From the NCBI GenBank assembly GCA_032622095.1, contig CP136069.1:69339319-69403318 (forward strand): 64,000 nucleotides of DNA, written 5' to 3'. The position numbers and the translations under genes are program-made. This DNA comes from Siphonodentalium dalli. Lineage: Eukaryota > Mollusca > Scaphopoda > Gadilida > Siphonodentaliidae. This document shows positions 20,766 to 28,880 of the stretch, in pieces (positions within the stretch are counted from its first letter, which is position 1; each line of letters begins with the position of its first letter). The notes beneath the pieces are model-generated. The model did not search any database, was not told the DNA's origin, and was given only the letters and a program-made list of their open reading frames with translations.

Positions 20766-23700
20766 TCAACATCTCCATCCGTATGGATATGTGTGAATAC
20801 CATTGACGAGTTTTCGTTTTGTGTACACCGATCTGAAAGTTTTGGTTTGACACTCACTAATCAGTTGATGGTTCTTTTGTCTTTTAATTCTGGAAGGATA
20901 CTCAACAACAGTTTTGAAATTTTCACGATCATTAACACATTGTACCATTGTTTCAAAATTAACTTTTTGACTTGTGCTGTAATCAAGAGTGATACCTTTT
21001 ACCTTACATTTGGTGTATCTTCCCCCATCTTTGATGTATTCATATCCGTAGTTATTTGGCCCAAGTCCAACAAATTTGACAATCTTTGCATCTGGATGTT
21101 CGTCGCTCCATTTCCCCAATCTTCCTTCGATAGTTTTGATGTTCTTCTTTGATGGATCACTGACATACATACAGCTGTCTGTATCAAAATACAGCACTCT
21201 ATCTCCAAGTTTTTTTTAAACTTTATACAATTGTAATCTTGCATACGCTGTAACAAAAGAAGCAACAACAACATTTGCTGAATGATGAGGTTCAATATTA
21301 TCTAAAATATCAACATAATTTACCAGAATGAATTTGTCACCATCAAGAAGTGTAACATTTTGAACAATTATATTGTTACTAGTAAGCAATTCAAAATAAC
21401 GTGATGGCTTATCCACATACTCTGTTTTTGACATAAGATTTCTTTGTGCATTCTTACCCCATATACAATTAATCATAATTTTAGATATTTGGCGTTTTCC
21501 TGGATTCTTCTCGATGTTCTCCAATTTTATACCCTCAGCTGCATAATAATCCTGTACAAACTTTTGCTTCTGTTCTTCTGTCTCAACACCAAATGGATAA
21601 CCACTACATTCCTGTTTGATCTTTAGATGTTTGTCGATATAGGATTTGTATATTTCATCTGTCCAATCTGTCCAATGCCAAATTTGGTACACATCAAGTA
21701 TTTTGTAGCCAACATCCATTGCTTTGAATAATTCTGGCGTGGTCCACACTCCGGTTATAGCTCGATCTTCTTCTGAATGGTTACATGTCTCGTTCGCATT
21801 GATGGCACAAGTGTTGCACGAAGTAAAAACCATTTTCTTGTTACAATGAATCGGTAGAACTGGAATATACAATTTCGATGATGGTAAAATTGTACATTTA
21901 ACAAGGCCCGCATAGTCTCTAATGTGTTCTTGATCGATCTGCTCTTGGCTCAAAATTTTTGGATGTCCAACAGGGTAGAATTTATATTTGTTGCAATATG
22001 GATACAACGAACACACATCGATGAACTTGATTTCTTTTGTGGAATCTTGATCAATTTCCTCGTACAATTTGATGGCATTTGTACGTCCACCAAACAATGC
22101 TTCTCTTGGCAAAATGGGGTCTCGATGTTTGTAGAAAGATTCCATTTGTTGTTTGAATTTCACATCCGATTTCATTCTTTCGTCGATCTGATGCTCCCAA
22201 ATTGATTCAACTCTGTAACCAAGACTTTCCAGTTCATCTTTCTTCTGTTGAGTTCTTGTATATAATTCTTCCATGGTGAGCATCGTATAGGGATTCTTGT
22301 ATTGTCTGTTGTTGTAACATTTTGGACATCCATGAAACAGACATCCATTCATCTCAAAAACTGTTCTTGTGGCTTCCTCATATCCATCGACGTAGTGTCC
22401 GCCAATCTTGATTTCTCCTCCATTCAAAGCATGCTTGATTGTTATCATACGTGACAATGATAGATGTTGAAGCCAACGTATCGCTTTCATGGAATAGTTT
22501 TTAGCACATGGGTATCCACCATCTGGAATGATTCCAATTGTTTTCTCTGGCATTGAATTCTTCCTCCATGCCAAATTGCAAACTTGCGCCAATGTTATTG
22601 ACTCAATGAACGGGTCAATCTGTTCTGTTTCCAATATGTATTTCCTGAAATTTCCACATTCACGGCGAAGAATATCCACGTCTGATTTGCAGTACTTCTC
22701 CATCTCTTCTTGGAAGTTGAATATCACGTAATTTTCTATTTCTCGATTTTCCACGCTCATCATGCCTGGTTTGTAGTAATCAGAAGACAAGTAAGGTCCA
22801 ATGTAATTTTGAAACTTTGGTGAATTCGCCCAATGTGGAAAGTGTCCTTTTGCCATCTCATTCAGCTGAAAAGTTTGTGGAAACTTTGAAAGCGGCATCA
22901 TCAGAAAACTCAGAGAATCAATAACTTTCACGCTGTTGCATTTTAAACTGATGATTTTGTTTCCATTCATGATCAGTTCTGGTTTATGAATTCCACTTTG
23001 TATGAGTGCTTGAAGTAGAAACTGTGCATCGTATCCCTGAGCATTATGTGCTATTGCAACACATCCTTTGTGATCTTGGTGGAATAACCAGTTTGTGAAG
23101 TCTGTTAAAACGTTGTCACCCTTGAATACAAATTCTCTGGAATCCGGTCCGCATGTTTCACATTTTTCTTCGATTGGTTTGCACATGCAATCTCCACAAG
23201 CGGTATGTGCAACGCAGAAGTTTGGAATATGAACACCTGTGTCTTGTCTGCATTCAAAGTCAAAGAATACATATGGAATCTTTTCAGGTTTCTTTTCCGG
23301 TGATTCATATTTTGGAATGTATCACCTGTGATCTGCTTCAACGATTTCTTTGCAATGTTTGCATTTCTTCAACCCCGCACATATATGTCTGTTTGATTTA
23401 TTGATGAGAATTTCTTCATCACAATTGTTGCATAGTTGAACCAAATCACATATTTTTCTTTTCTGTTTTCCTTCCGTCTTCAAATGGTTGTCGAAACAAG
23501 ATTTACTTCTGAATGATCGTCGACACGTTCTACACTTCACCAAATTTGTGAAACTACACTGTGTCAATGACCAGCATGCACAAACAAATCTGCATCGATG
23601 ATCGCCACGACTTTTGAATCCAATGTCACAGAATTCACAGTAGTAGTTGGTGCCTAGAAATCCTTTGATTGATGTTATGGTGTCGAAGTGATTGTTGTTG

Positions 23701-24812
23701 TAGTAGATGTGTACACATTTGCTCTCCGAACACATTTCTGCAGGTTCAAATAGAAATCCAGCGCCAGCAAATTCATTGTGAATTTTCACAACATATTCTG
23801 GATACAATATTTCTTGAATCTTGTGGAACTCATTGATACTGCAAACTGTATCGTGTGGAATGCCAGCACGGTTGAGTAGATTTTTTGCTGCATATGTTTG
23901 TGCTGTGTATATTGATTGCCTTATTCTTTTCCATTTCTTTGACCAGCACGCAGATCCATCACTATCTGCCTTACACATTCCGACGACAATAGATCTTGCC
24001 ATACACATAACATCATCAGCATTTTCAATCCGGACAATACTTCTTTTTACTTTTGTCAGCTTGTTCTTGTCTGCAAATGGTCCATAATGTAGTGAGTGTC
24101 GTGTACCACCTTCCGGAATATCTGTAACGAAGATTTCGAAATTGAGTGCATCGTCATGAATTGTAAAGTCTGCATTTGATTGAACCACATTTTGAATATT
24201 CTCCATGAGTTTCCCACCATTCAATTCACTGGCTTTTGTGAATGGAATGAAAATGCTCATATCAAGTCCTGGATGATTTATCGTAACTCTGATTCTTGTC
24301 TTCTCATTTGCTGAACATTTCTGTTTCAATTCTTCTGTCAACTTCTCAAATATCTCTGTAATGTTCTCGATTGGATCTGTAAATTTCTCGAATTTCACAC
24401 CAAATTGTCGTGATGCTGATTTAAATTTTCTGGAAAATTTCTCCGAGTTCAGCTCCAATTTGAAATATTTTGTTGGATTGAACACAACACGCTCTCTAGC
24501 CAGACTTCTCTTTCTCTTCCCACCAATTTCTCTATTCTGTCTTCGACCGCGTCCAATCTGCCCATCACTAGAACTTTCTTCACTTTCTGCCCCATCAGTT
24601 TCCATATCGCTCTCTTCACTTTCTGCCCCATCAGTTTCCATATCGCTCTCTTCACTTTCTGCCTCATCAGTTTCCATATCGCTCTCTTCACTTTCTGCCT
24701 CATCAGTTTCCATATCGCTCTCTTCAATAACTGCAGGCCTTGGTCTTTTTCTAACAATATCTTCTTCGCTGGTGGCGTCGTCTGAAACAGGTATTTTAAT
24801 TCTCTTAAACAT
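20766..24812 (-). pseudogene. POLB: Protein-primed family B DNA polymerase (pPolB), two in-frame stops
   Basis: One continuous reading frame of about 1,350 codons, interrupted by TGA at 23322-23324 and TAA at 21216-21218, with no frameshift. The N-terminal region holds four acidic 12-residue repeats (ESDMETD..., about 24590-24725) and several CxxC/H zinc-finger-like pairs (about 23330-23660). Exonuclease motifs follow: Exo I FFDFE (about 23255-23267), Exo II NAQGYDAQF (about 23040), Exo III YCKSDVD (about 22690). Polymerase motifs are A DVCSLYP (about 22010), B KIMINCIWGK (about 21480) and C YFDTDS (about 21180). The end, HTYPYGW, is typical. I start at ATG 24812; an upstream CTG stands where the duplicated copy has ATG. 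It would replicate the element by protein priming. Confidence 0.93.
24590..24725 (-). repeat. Tandem 36-bp repeats encoding an acidic tract
   Basis: Four tandem 36-bp units in the polymerase N-terminal region encode ESDMETDEAESE, or the DG variant. The two variants occur as adjacent pairs, indicating stepwise duplication. The tract follows a basic segment (KRPRP). The duplicated partner gene on the other side of the promoter lacks these units. Confidence 0.85.
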
Positions 24813-25109
24813 TTTTGTCTTGAGTTTTGTCAGCAAAAAATATTGCGACTGGCTTCTTCGGAGTTGAAGTGTAAAGTGTAGAATTACACCTGATTTTATA
24901 GCTTTTATAGCATTCGCGATGAAAATGCTATAAAAGCAGGTGTAATTCTACACTTCACACTTCAACTCCGAAGAAGCCAGTCGCAATATTTTTTGATGAC
25001 AAAACTCAAGACAAAAATGTTTAAGAGAATTAAAAGACCTGTTTCAGACGACGCCACCAGCGAAGAAGATATTGTTAGAAAAAGACCAAGGCCTGCAGTT
25101 ATTGAAGAG
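24720..25109. promoter_or_regulatory. Inverted duplication forming a divergent promoter and shared 5' coding ends
   Basis: Arms 24720-24892 and 24937-25109 are near-identical reverse complements, about 173 bp each. They surround a 44-bp centre that is itself palindromic (CTTTTATAGCATT / AATGCTATAAAAG). Each arm contains a leader plus the first ~38 codons of a gene: polymerase on the minus strand, the zinc-knuckle gene on the plus strand. Each reads MFKRIK..PVSDDATSEED. CTATAAAAG could serve as a TATA element in both directions. High arm identity implies recent duplication or gene conversion. Confidence 0.85.
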
Positions 25110-25616
25110 AGCTATATTGAGCTACATAAAGAAGATTCAAAAAAATCTACACAACCACAGACTAGAAAAATTCAAGATAATCTTGTCGAATTGAGACAGA
25201 TCTCTACCAATTTGTTTAAACTTTGTAACAAAATGCAATGGCAAGAGAAACAAGAGAAAAACAAAGCTGATAAAAATTGGAAACCGCCATATGGTTAATG
25301 TTACAAATGCGGACAAGAATCCCATTGGTCCTTCCATTGTAAAACAGATTTCGGCGACAAAAAAAATGTGAAAACTATACAAAAGTCTACAAGTAGTAAC
25401 AATACAAGAACAAATGCAGATATCAAAACTGAAGAGATGCCTACAACATCAGATTTTTCCAAACAAGACCGACCTGTTGATCCTACGAATGATTCACAGA
25501 ACAAATCTGAAGATAAACATCCAGAAATTGAAAATTCCAAGAAAACTTCCAAGAAAAAGAAGCTGAGACCAGTCTACATTCCAAAAACAGATAAACGAAT
25601 CGACACAAACAATTGA
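24996..25616 (+). pseudogene. Zinc-knuckle (CCHC) protein sharing the polymerase N-terminus, one in-frame stop
   Basis: The frame starts at ATG 24996. It is open to TAA 25296-25298 and continues in the same frame to 25616, about 206 codons in all. The first ~38 residues copy the polymerase N-terminus with few changes. The middle is helical. Just after the stop comes CYKCGQESHWSFHC, a CX2CX4HX4C zinc knuckle as found in nucleic-acid-binding proteins. The tail is Ser/Thr/Lys-rich with KKTSKKKKLRP. An AATAAA lies at 25632-25637. It probably binds nucleic acid, perhaps with the polymerase. It is divergent from polymerase and convergent with the next gene. Confidence 0.7.
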
Positions 25617-25623
25617 AAATTAT

Positions 25624-25726
25624 GTTGTGTGAATAAATTATGAATTGAACAATCGTGTTTTGTTTTTTCAGCTATGAAAGAGTAACCTTTTAGGAAATGT
25701 GGGTGGCCCTGAAAAGGGCCGTTTTC
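25624..25726 (-). repeat. Duplicated 3' flank, copy 1
   Basis: About 103 bp (TGAATAAATTATGAATTGAAC to the stem-loop) is repeated with a few changes at 27073-27176. Each copy lies just downstream of a minus-strand gene and contains its histone-type stem-loop. Confidence 0.85.
25705..25720 (-). terminator. Histone-type 3' stem-loop for the 25740-26090 gene
   Basis: On the minus strand: GGCCCTTTTCAGGGCC followed by ACCCAC, 19 nt after the stop codon and preceded by GAAAAC. This fits the metazoan replication-dependent histone mRNA stem-loop consensus (six-base-pair stem with four-base UUUC loop, then ACCCA). A purine-rich CTAAAAGG lies about 13 nt downstream and may be a U7-type element. Confidence 0.85.
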
Positions 25727-25739
25727 TCTTTTCCAGGAT

Positions 25740-26090
25740 TCATATGAATTCTGACAAATCAGGATATATCCCGTTGGGATTAATTGTCACAGACCAAGTA
25801 GGATTTGATCTGTGCGCCGCATCAGCCTGAGCAAAGCTGTCAATCGCTGCATTGCACAGATCTTTCTTCTTGATCTGTGACAAGATCTCCACGAGATCAA
25901 GATTGCTTGATTCTTGATCACATACTTTAGGTAATGGTCGCCGGCGAGCCAAAAAATCTCTTTGCATCTGCTTCTGAACCATCTTTTGTTCAGGAGAATC
26001 CTGCCATTTCCTATATCTTCTTATTTCCGTCTCCTCTGACGAATCTCTCTTCCTCCACAACTTCTTGAGAAATTTCTTTAAAGACGGCAT
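25740..26090 (-). CDS. Basic Polinton protein of unknown function (cassette 1, minus gene)
   Basis: 116 residues, intact, ATG start about 25 bp from the divergent promoter repeat. The N-terminus is very basic (MPSLKKFLKKLWRKRDSSEE). The middle is Gln/Arg-rich (KMVQKQMQRDFLARRRP). The C-terminus is more polar, ending GIYPDLSEFI. It resembles no histone despite its histone-type 3' end. It shares its promoter and 3' flank, but not its coding sequence, with the gene at 27193-27681. Expression is predicted to be coupled to S phase if the stem-loop works. Function unknown. Confidence 0.6.
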   Translation of the reverse strand: MPSLKKFLKKLWRKRDSSEETEIRRYRKWQDSPEQKMVQKQMQRDFLARRRPLPKVCDQESSNLDLVEILSQIKKKDLCNAAIDSFAQADAAHRSNPTWSVTINPNGIYPDLSEFI

Positions 26091-26703
26091 AATGAATGAA
26101 GTTCACTGAAAAAGTGAAAATATTTGTATACATTTGACATGGGCGACAATGAAATCACATAATACTTTGACGTTAAAAATGACAAATATTTCCTGACGTT
26201 GTGTTTTTTCAGAACCGGATCACCATGCATATTTTTCTTGATCATTATTGCATAGCGATCAAACAAATGTTTTTAATTTCGTTAGATCATTATCTATTAT
26301 TTGGTACACATGATTGATATATTTATTACCTCGTTAGGCAAATATGTAATGTTTTTCTAGTTTTTGGTTTTGGAATTGTACATATTTTATACATAAAAAC
26401 TGAACACAAGAAACATACTGAACATTTTTCTTGATCATTGCATTTGATAACTTTACTTGGTCATCGTTTATGAACGAAGATGAATTCATATGTTAAAACA
26501 TCTTAATTAATTGTATATACTATCATGAATTTAATCTATAACATATCGAAATGGTGAAACTAACAGAAAATGCACTGAAAAGAAACACAACGTCAGGAAA
26601 CATTTGTCATTTTTAACGTCAAAGTATTATGTGATTTCATTGTCGCCCGCGCAATCGTGATACAAGTTCAAGACGGATCTTCAGACTTATTCTACATTCA
26701 AAG
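26091..26703. promoter_or_regulatory. Divergent promoter module, copy 1, with inverted-repeat ends
   Basis: It lies between the minus-strand gene ending at 26090 and the plus-strand ORF at 26704. Its outer parts are inverted repeats of about 72 bp (26141-26212 and about 26575-26648) containing GACGTTAAAAATGACAAAT and GGGCGACAATG. From about 26115 to 26711 it is nearly identical to 27718-28311, including the first codons of the plus-strand ORF. GATCATT repeats occur inside. A TCATTCA near 26095 on the minus strand resembles the histone cap motif, which is weak evidence. Confidence 0.75.
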
Positions 26704-26880
26704 ATGACTGCAATACCCGAACCCTTGATGGCGATACTGAGAGGAACTAGGGGGATAACACCGCAGATAATGTGGGACAGGCACGCAAGAGAAGTGACCG
26801 CCCATTCAAAGCTGATCGTGCAAAAAAGAACAGCGGGGGAACAAAAGCAAAATTCGCACTCTGAGAAAAATGGGGAGTGA
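26704..26880 (+). CDS. Short ORF, 58 aa (cassette 1, plus gene)
   Basis: Begins ATGACTGC, identical to the start of the 28304 gene, then diverges completely: MTAIPEPLMAILRGTRG... ending NSHSEKNGE. Stop TGA is at 26878-26880, 20 nt before a histone-type stem-loop. The product is basic and has no recognised domain. The placement between promoter and stem-loop supports a real gene or a truncated remnant of one. The larger frame on the opposite strand (26637-26945) is rejected. Confidence 0.45.
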   Translation: MTAIPEPLMAILRGTRGITPQIMWDRHAREVTAHSKLIVQKRTAGEQKQNSHSEKNGE

Positions 26881-26900
26881 ATTTTGATGGCGTACAAAAC

Positions 26901-26916
26901 GGCCCTTTTCAGGGCC
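26901..26916 (+). terminator. Histone-type 3' stem-loop for the 26704 ORF
   Basis: GGCCCTTTTCAGGGCC, preceded by CAAAAC, 20 nt after the stop. This is the same 16-mer as at the other three genes, but followed by AAAAC rather than ACCA. Confidence 0.8.
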
Positions 26917-26927
26917 AAAACAAAAAC

Positions 26928-26943
26928 GGTCCTTTTCAGGACC
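26928..26943 (+). terminator. Second, covarying histone-type stem-loop
   Basis: GGTCCTTTTCAGGACC followed by ACCAAT-like sequence, 12 bases after the first stem-loop. Relative to GGCCCTTTTCAGGGCC, both sides of one base pair are changed, so the stem is preserved. A purine-rich CAAAAAGAAAAAC lies about 15 nt downstream, a possible U7-type element. Confidence 0.8.
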
Positions 26944-27072
26944 AATCAATTTTTTCAAAAAGAAAAACTTTTAGCATTGCTTAAGAACTAATAATGTTCC
27001 TTGTACCCTATGTTTCGTTTTGAAAAAATCACGCCACGAATAATTTAAAAACAAAATATACTTGCAAATATT
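26944..27072. other. Short spacer between the two cassettes
   Basis: AT-rich, with no gene. It separates the plus-strand stem-loops of cassette 1 from the duplicated 3' flank of cassette 2. Confidence 0.5.
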
Positions 27073-27176
27073 TGTTGTTGAATAAATTATGAATTGAACA
27101 ATCGTGTTTTGTTTTTTTCACCTATGAAAGAGTAACTTTTTGGGAAATGTGTGTGGCCCTGAAAAGGGCCGTTTTA
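27073..27176 (-). repeat. Duplicated 3' flank, copy 2
   Basis: Near-identical to 25624-25726, with a few substitutions and one extra T in the poly-T run. Confidence 0.85.
27155..27170 (-). terminator. Histone-type 3' stem-loop for the 27193-27681 gene
   Basis: Minus strand GGCCCTTTTCAGGGCC followed by ACACAC, 22 nt after the stop codon and preceded by AAAAC. A purine-rich CCAAAAAG lies about 14 nt downstream. Confidence 0.85.
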
Positions 27177-27192
27177 AAATTATCATCTGACT

Positions 27193-27681
27193 TTAACACC
27201 GTTTTGTGTTTTTCTTATATCTTGACATATCTTTCCCATGAGAACCGAGAGCTTTTGCAAATTCATCACTTTTCTCTGTATCTCTAGATTCTTTACAAGG
27301 AAGATGAAATCTGACTTTTGTCTCAGTAGATGCCTTCATGATACTCTTAGTTTGTTTTTCTTTCATCGCCGATAATTTTCCTTTTTTGATCTGTTTCTGC
27401 TCTTTCGATCTCTCAACATCATGAACCCTGATTGGGATATCTATCTGTTCTGCAACGAAACGAAGATTCACTTTCACTTCTTGATGCGTTACTTGCGTTT
27501 TCACGTCAATATCCCTGCGAAGGCATCTCAGTTCATCTAAAATCGCTTTTAAAATGAGTGTATCACCACCTATAGTCATTGTCGTATTAGCTTGGACTGA
27601 TGACTGTGGCGCAGCATATGTATTCTGTGCAACAGGACTACTGTATATCTCACTCTGAAGAAATTCTGTTAACGGATCCAT
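27193..27681 (-). CDS. Polinton protein of unknown function (cassette 2, minus gene)
   Basis: I chose ATG 27681 (MDPLTEFLQSEIYSS); the open frame extends further upstream only from a TTG. About 162 residues. The N-terminal 40 residues are Ser/Gln/Ala-rich. Then comes a helical, leucine-rich segment (LILKAILDELRCLRRDIDV), possibly a coiled coil. The C-terminal half is Lys-rich (KEQKQIKKGKLSAMKEKQ). There is no recognised domain and no similarity to the cassette 1 minus gene. It ends 22 nt before a histone-type stem-loop. It might be a DNA-binding or virion-core protein judging from charge, but that is only inference. Confidence 0.6.
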   Translation of the reverse strand: MDPLTEFLQSEIYSSPVAQNTYAAPQSSVQANTTMTIGGDTLILKAILDELRCLRRDIDVKTQVTHQEVKVNLRFVAEQIDIPIRVHDVERSKEQKQIKKGKLSAMKEKQTKSIMKASTETKVRFHLPCKESRDTEKSDEFAKALGSHGKDMSRYKKNTKRC

Positions 27682-28303
27682 CTCTTGATAGCAATGCAAT
27701 GTAAGGTTGATCAAATTCGAAAATATTTGTATACATTTGACACGGGCGACAATGAAATCACATAATACTTTGGCGTTAAAATTGACAAATATTTCCTGAT
27801 GTGTTTTTTCAGAGACGGATCAGCATGCATATTTTTCTTGATCATTATTGCATAGCGATCAAACAAATGTTTTTAATTTCGTTAGATCATTATCTATTAT
27901 TTGGTACACATGATTGATATATTTATTACCTCGTTAGGCAAATATGGAATGTTTTTCTAGTTTTTGGTTTTGGAATTGTACATATTTTATACATAAAAAC
28001 TGAACACAAGAAACATACTGAACATTTTTCTTGATCATTGCATTTGATAACTTTACTTGGTCATCGTTTATGAACGAAGATGAATTCATATGTTAAAACA
28101 TCTTAATTAATTGTATATACTATCATGAATTTAATCTATAACATATCGAAATGGTGAACCTAACAGATAATGCACTGAAAAGAAACACAACGTCAGGAAA
28201 CATTTGTCATTTTTAACGTCAAAGTATTATGTGATTTCATTGTCGCCCGCGCAATCGTGATATATGTTCAAGACGGATCTTCAGACTTATTCTACATTCA
28301 AAG
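27682..28303. promoter_or_regulatory. Divergent promoter module, copy 2, with inverted-repeat ends
   Basis: From about 27718 to 28311 it is nearly identical to 26115-26711. The same inverted ends are present (27743 to about 27812 and about 28173-28249). One arm has lost a few bases relative to copy 1 (CCTGATGTG in place of CCTGACGTTGTG). It drives the genes at 27193-27681 (minus) and 28304-28768 (plus). TGATATATG at about 28258 could be a TATA-like element, and ACATTCA lies just before the plus-strand ATG. Confidence 0.75.
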
Positions 28304-28768
28304 ATGACTGCTGTAAACATAACCGATCTTGACGAGATAATGGGCGGTGGGGTATACTGTAAAGCAGTGTACGGTGAAGAAATATCGCTATTTTGGAGGG
28401 CACTCAGCCTTGGGATTTACGGGACGACCGATGGATGGATGGTTCTGAGAGATGCGGCAGTTGGCCTGTACTACACAGAGAGGGACGAACTTGGTGCGTC
28501 GGCACAAGACTTACGACACGCACCACTTTTGGCCGAATCAAGATTGATGGTTGAATTAGCGGCGACTGTTATACAGCGACATATCGTCATGTTTGATGCT
28601 ACCAAAGGCGGCTACAAATCAACACCAAGATTCAAGTCATCAATACCTCTAGTGTGGATCCCCCACGTTTGCCACGAGCATTATTGTGAATGCGAATTAT
28701 GGATGAGGAGAGGAGACAAATCAATTGAAGTTTTGGCGAACAAAGAAGTTCAATGTGGCGGATTCTAA
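28304..28768 (+). CDS. OTU-like cysteine protease fold protein, nucleophile replaced (cassette 2, plus gene)
   Basis: 154 residues, intact, ATG start. The pattern SLFWRALSLGIYGTTDGWMVL (residues 28-48) followed by VLRDAAV recalls the N-terminal catalytic helix region of OTU domains (DGNC-LFRALS-x-YG...). Residues 83-96 (ELAATVIQRHIVMF), then HEHYCECEL (124-132), recall the OTU strand and the catalytic His. At the Cys position there appears to be Ser28, and the DGN before it is absent, so activity is doubtful. If active, it would remove ubiquitin, a host-interaction role known for viral OTUs. It ends 19 nt before a histone-type stem-loop. The family match is tentative. Confidence 0.5.
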   Translation: MTAVNITDLDEIMGGGVYCKAVYGEEISLFWRALSLGIYGTTDGWMVLRDAAVGLYYTERDELGASAQDLRHAPLLAESRLMVELAATVIQRHIVMFDATKGGYKSTPRFKSSIPLVWIPHVCHEHYCECELWMRRGDKSIEVLANKEVQCGGF

Positions 28769-28787
28769 ACTATAACAAAAATAAAAC

Positions 28788-28803
28788 GGCCCTTTTCAGG
28801 GCC
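28788..28803 (+). terminator. Histone-type 3' stem-loop for the OTU-like gene
   Basis: GGCCCTTTTCAGGGCC preceded by TAAAAC and followed by ACCAAATG, 19 nt after the TAA stop. This is the closest of the set to a textbook histone 3' end. A purine-rich GAAAAGA starts about 12 nt after the stem, where a U7 snRNA site would be expected. Confidence 0.88.
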
Positions 28804-28880
28804 ACCAAATGATCGAAAAGATACTCTTGATAGTTAATTGATATTTTCCAAAGTGAGATTTTCCTTTTGAAAAAAATAAT

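Larger units (their letters stand above)
19000..20803 (-). pseudogene. Unrecognised Polinton ORF, split by a hAT MITE and frameshifted
   Basis: The gene starts at ATG 20803 (MVFTHIHTDGDVESF), overlapping the polymerase 3' end by 38 bases. It runs to the left edge of the hAT insertion (20611). Left of the insertion the frame is resumed and continues with DVDECLQSLDYLETS to about 19312. There, a run of six A on the plus strand (19306-19311) shifts the frame. The continuation HHLDLETFDEHDYIHY runs to a TAA at 19000-19002. Flanking frames agree once the insertion and one target copy are discounted, so this was one gene of about 210 codons. I do not recognise the family. It lies between polymerase and ATPase. 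Confidence 0.65.

Noticed and set aside
26637-26945. 102-codon minus-strand ORF between the cassettes
   Set aside because: It runs across the stem-loops and promoter arm of the plus-strand gene. The plus-strand 58-codon ORF fits the promoter and terminator layout better.
25624-28803. A host histone gene cluster, considered because of the stem-loops and divergent pairs
   Set aside because: None of the four proteins has a histone fold signature, and the block lies inside the perfect Polinton boundaries.
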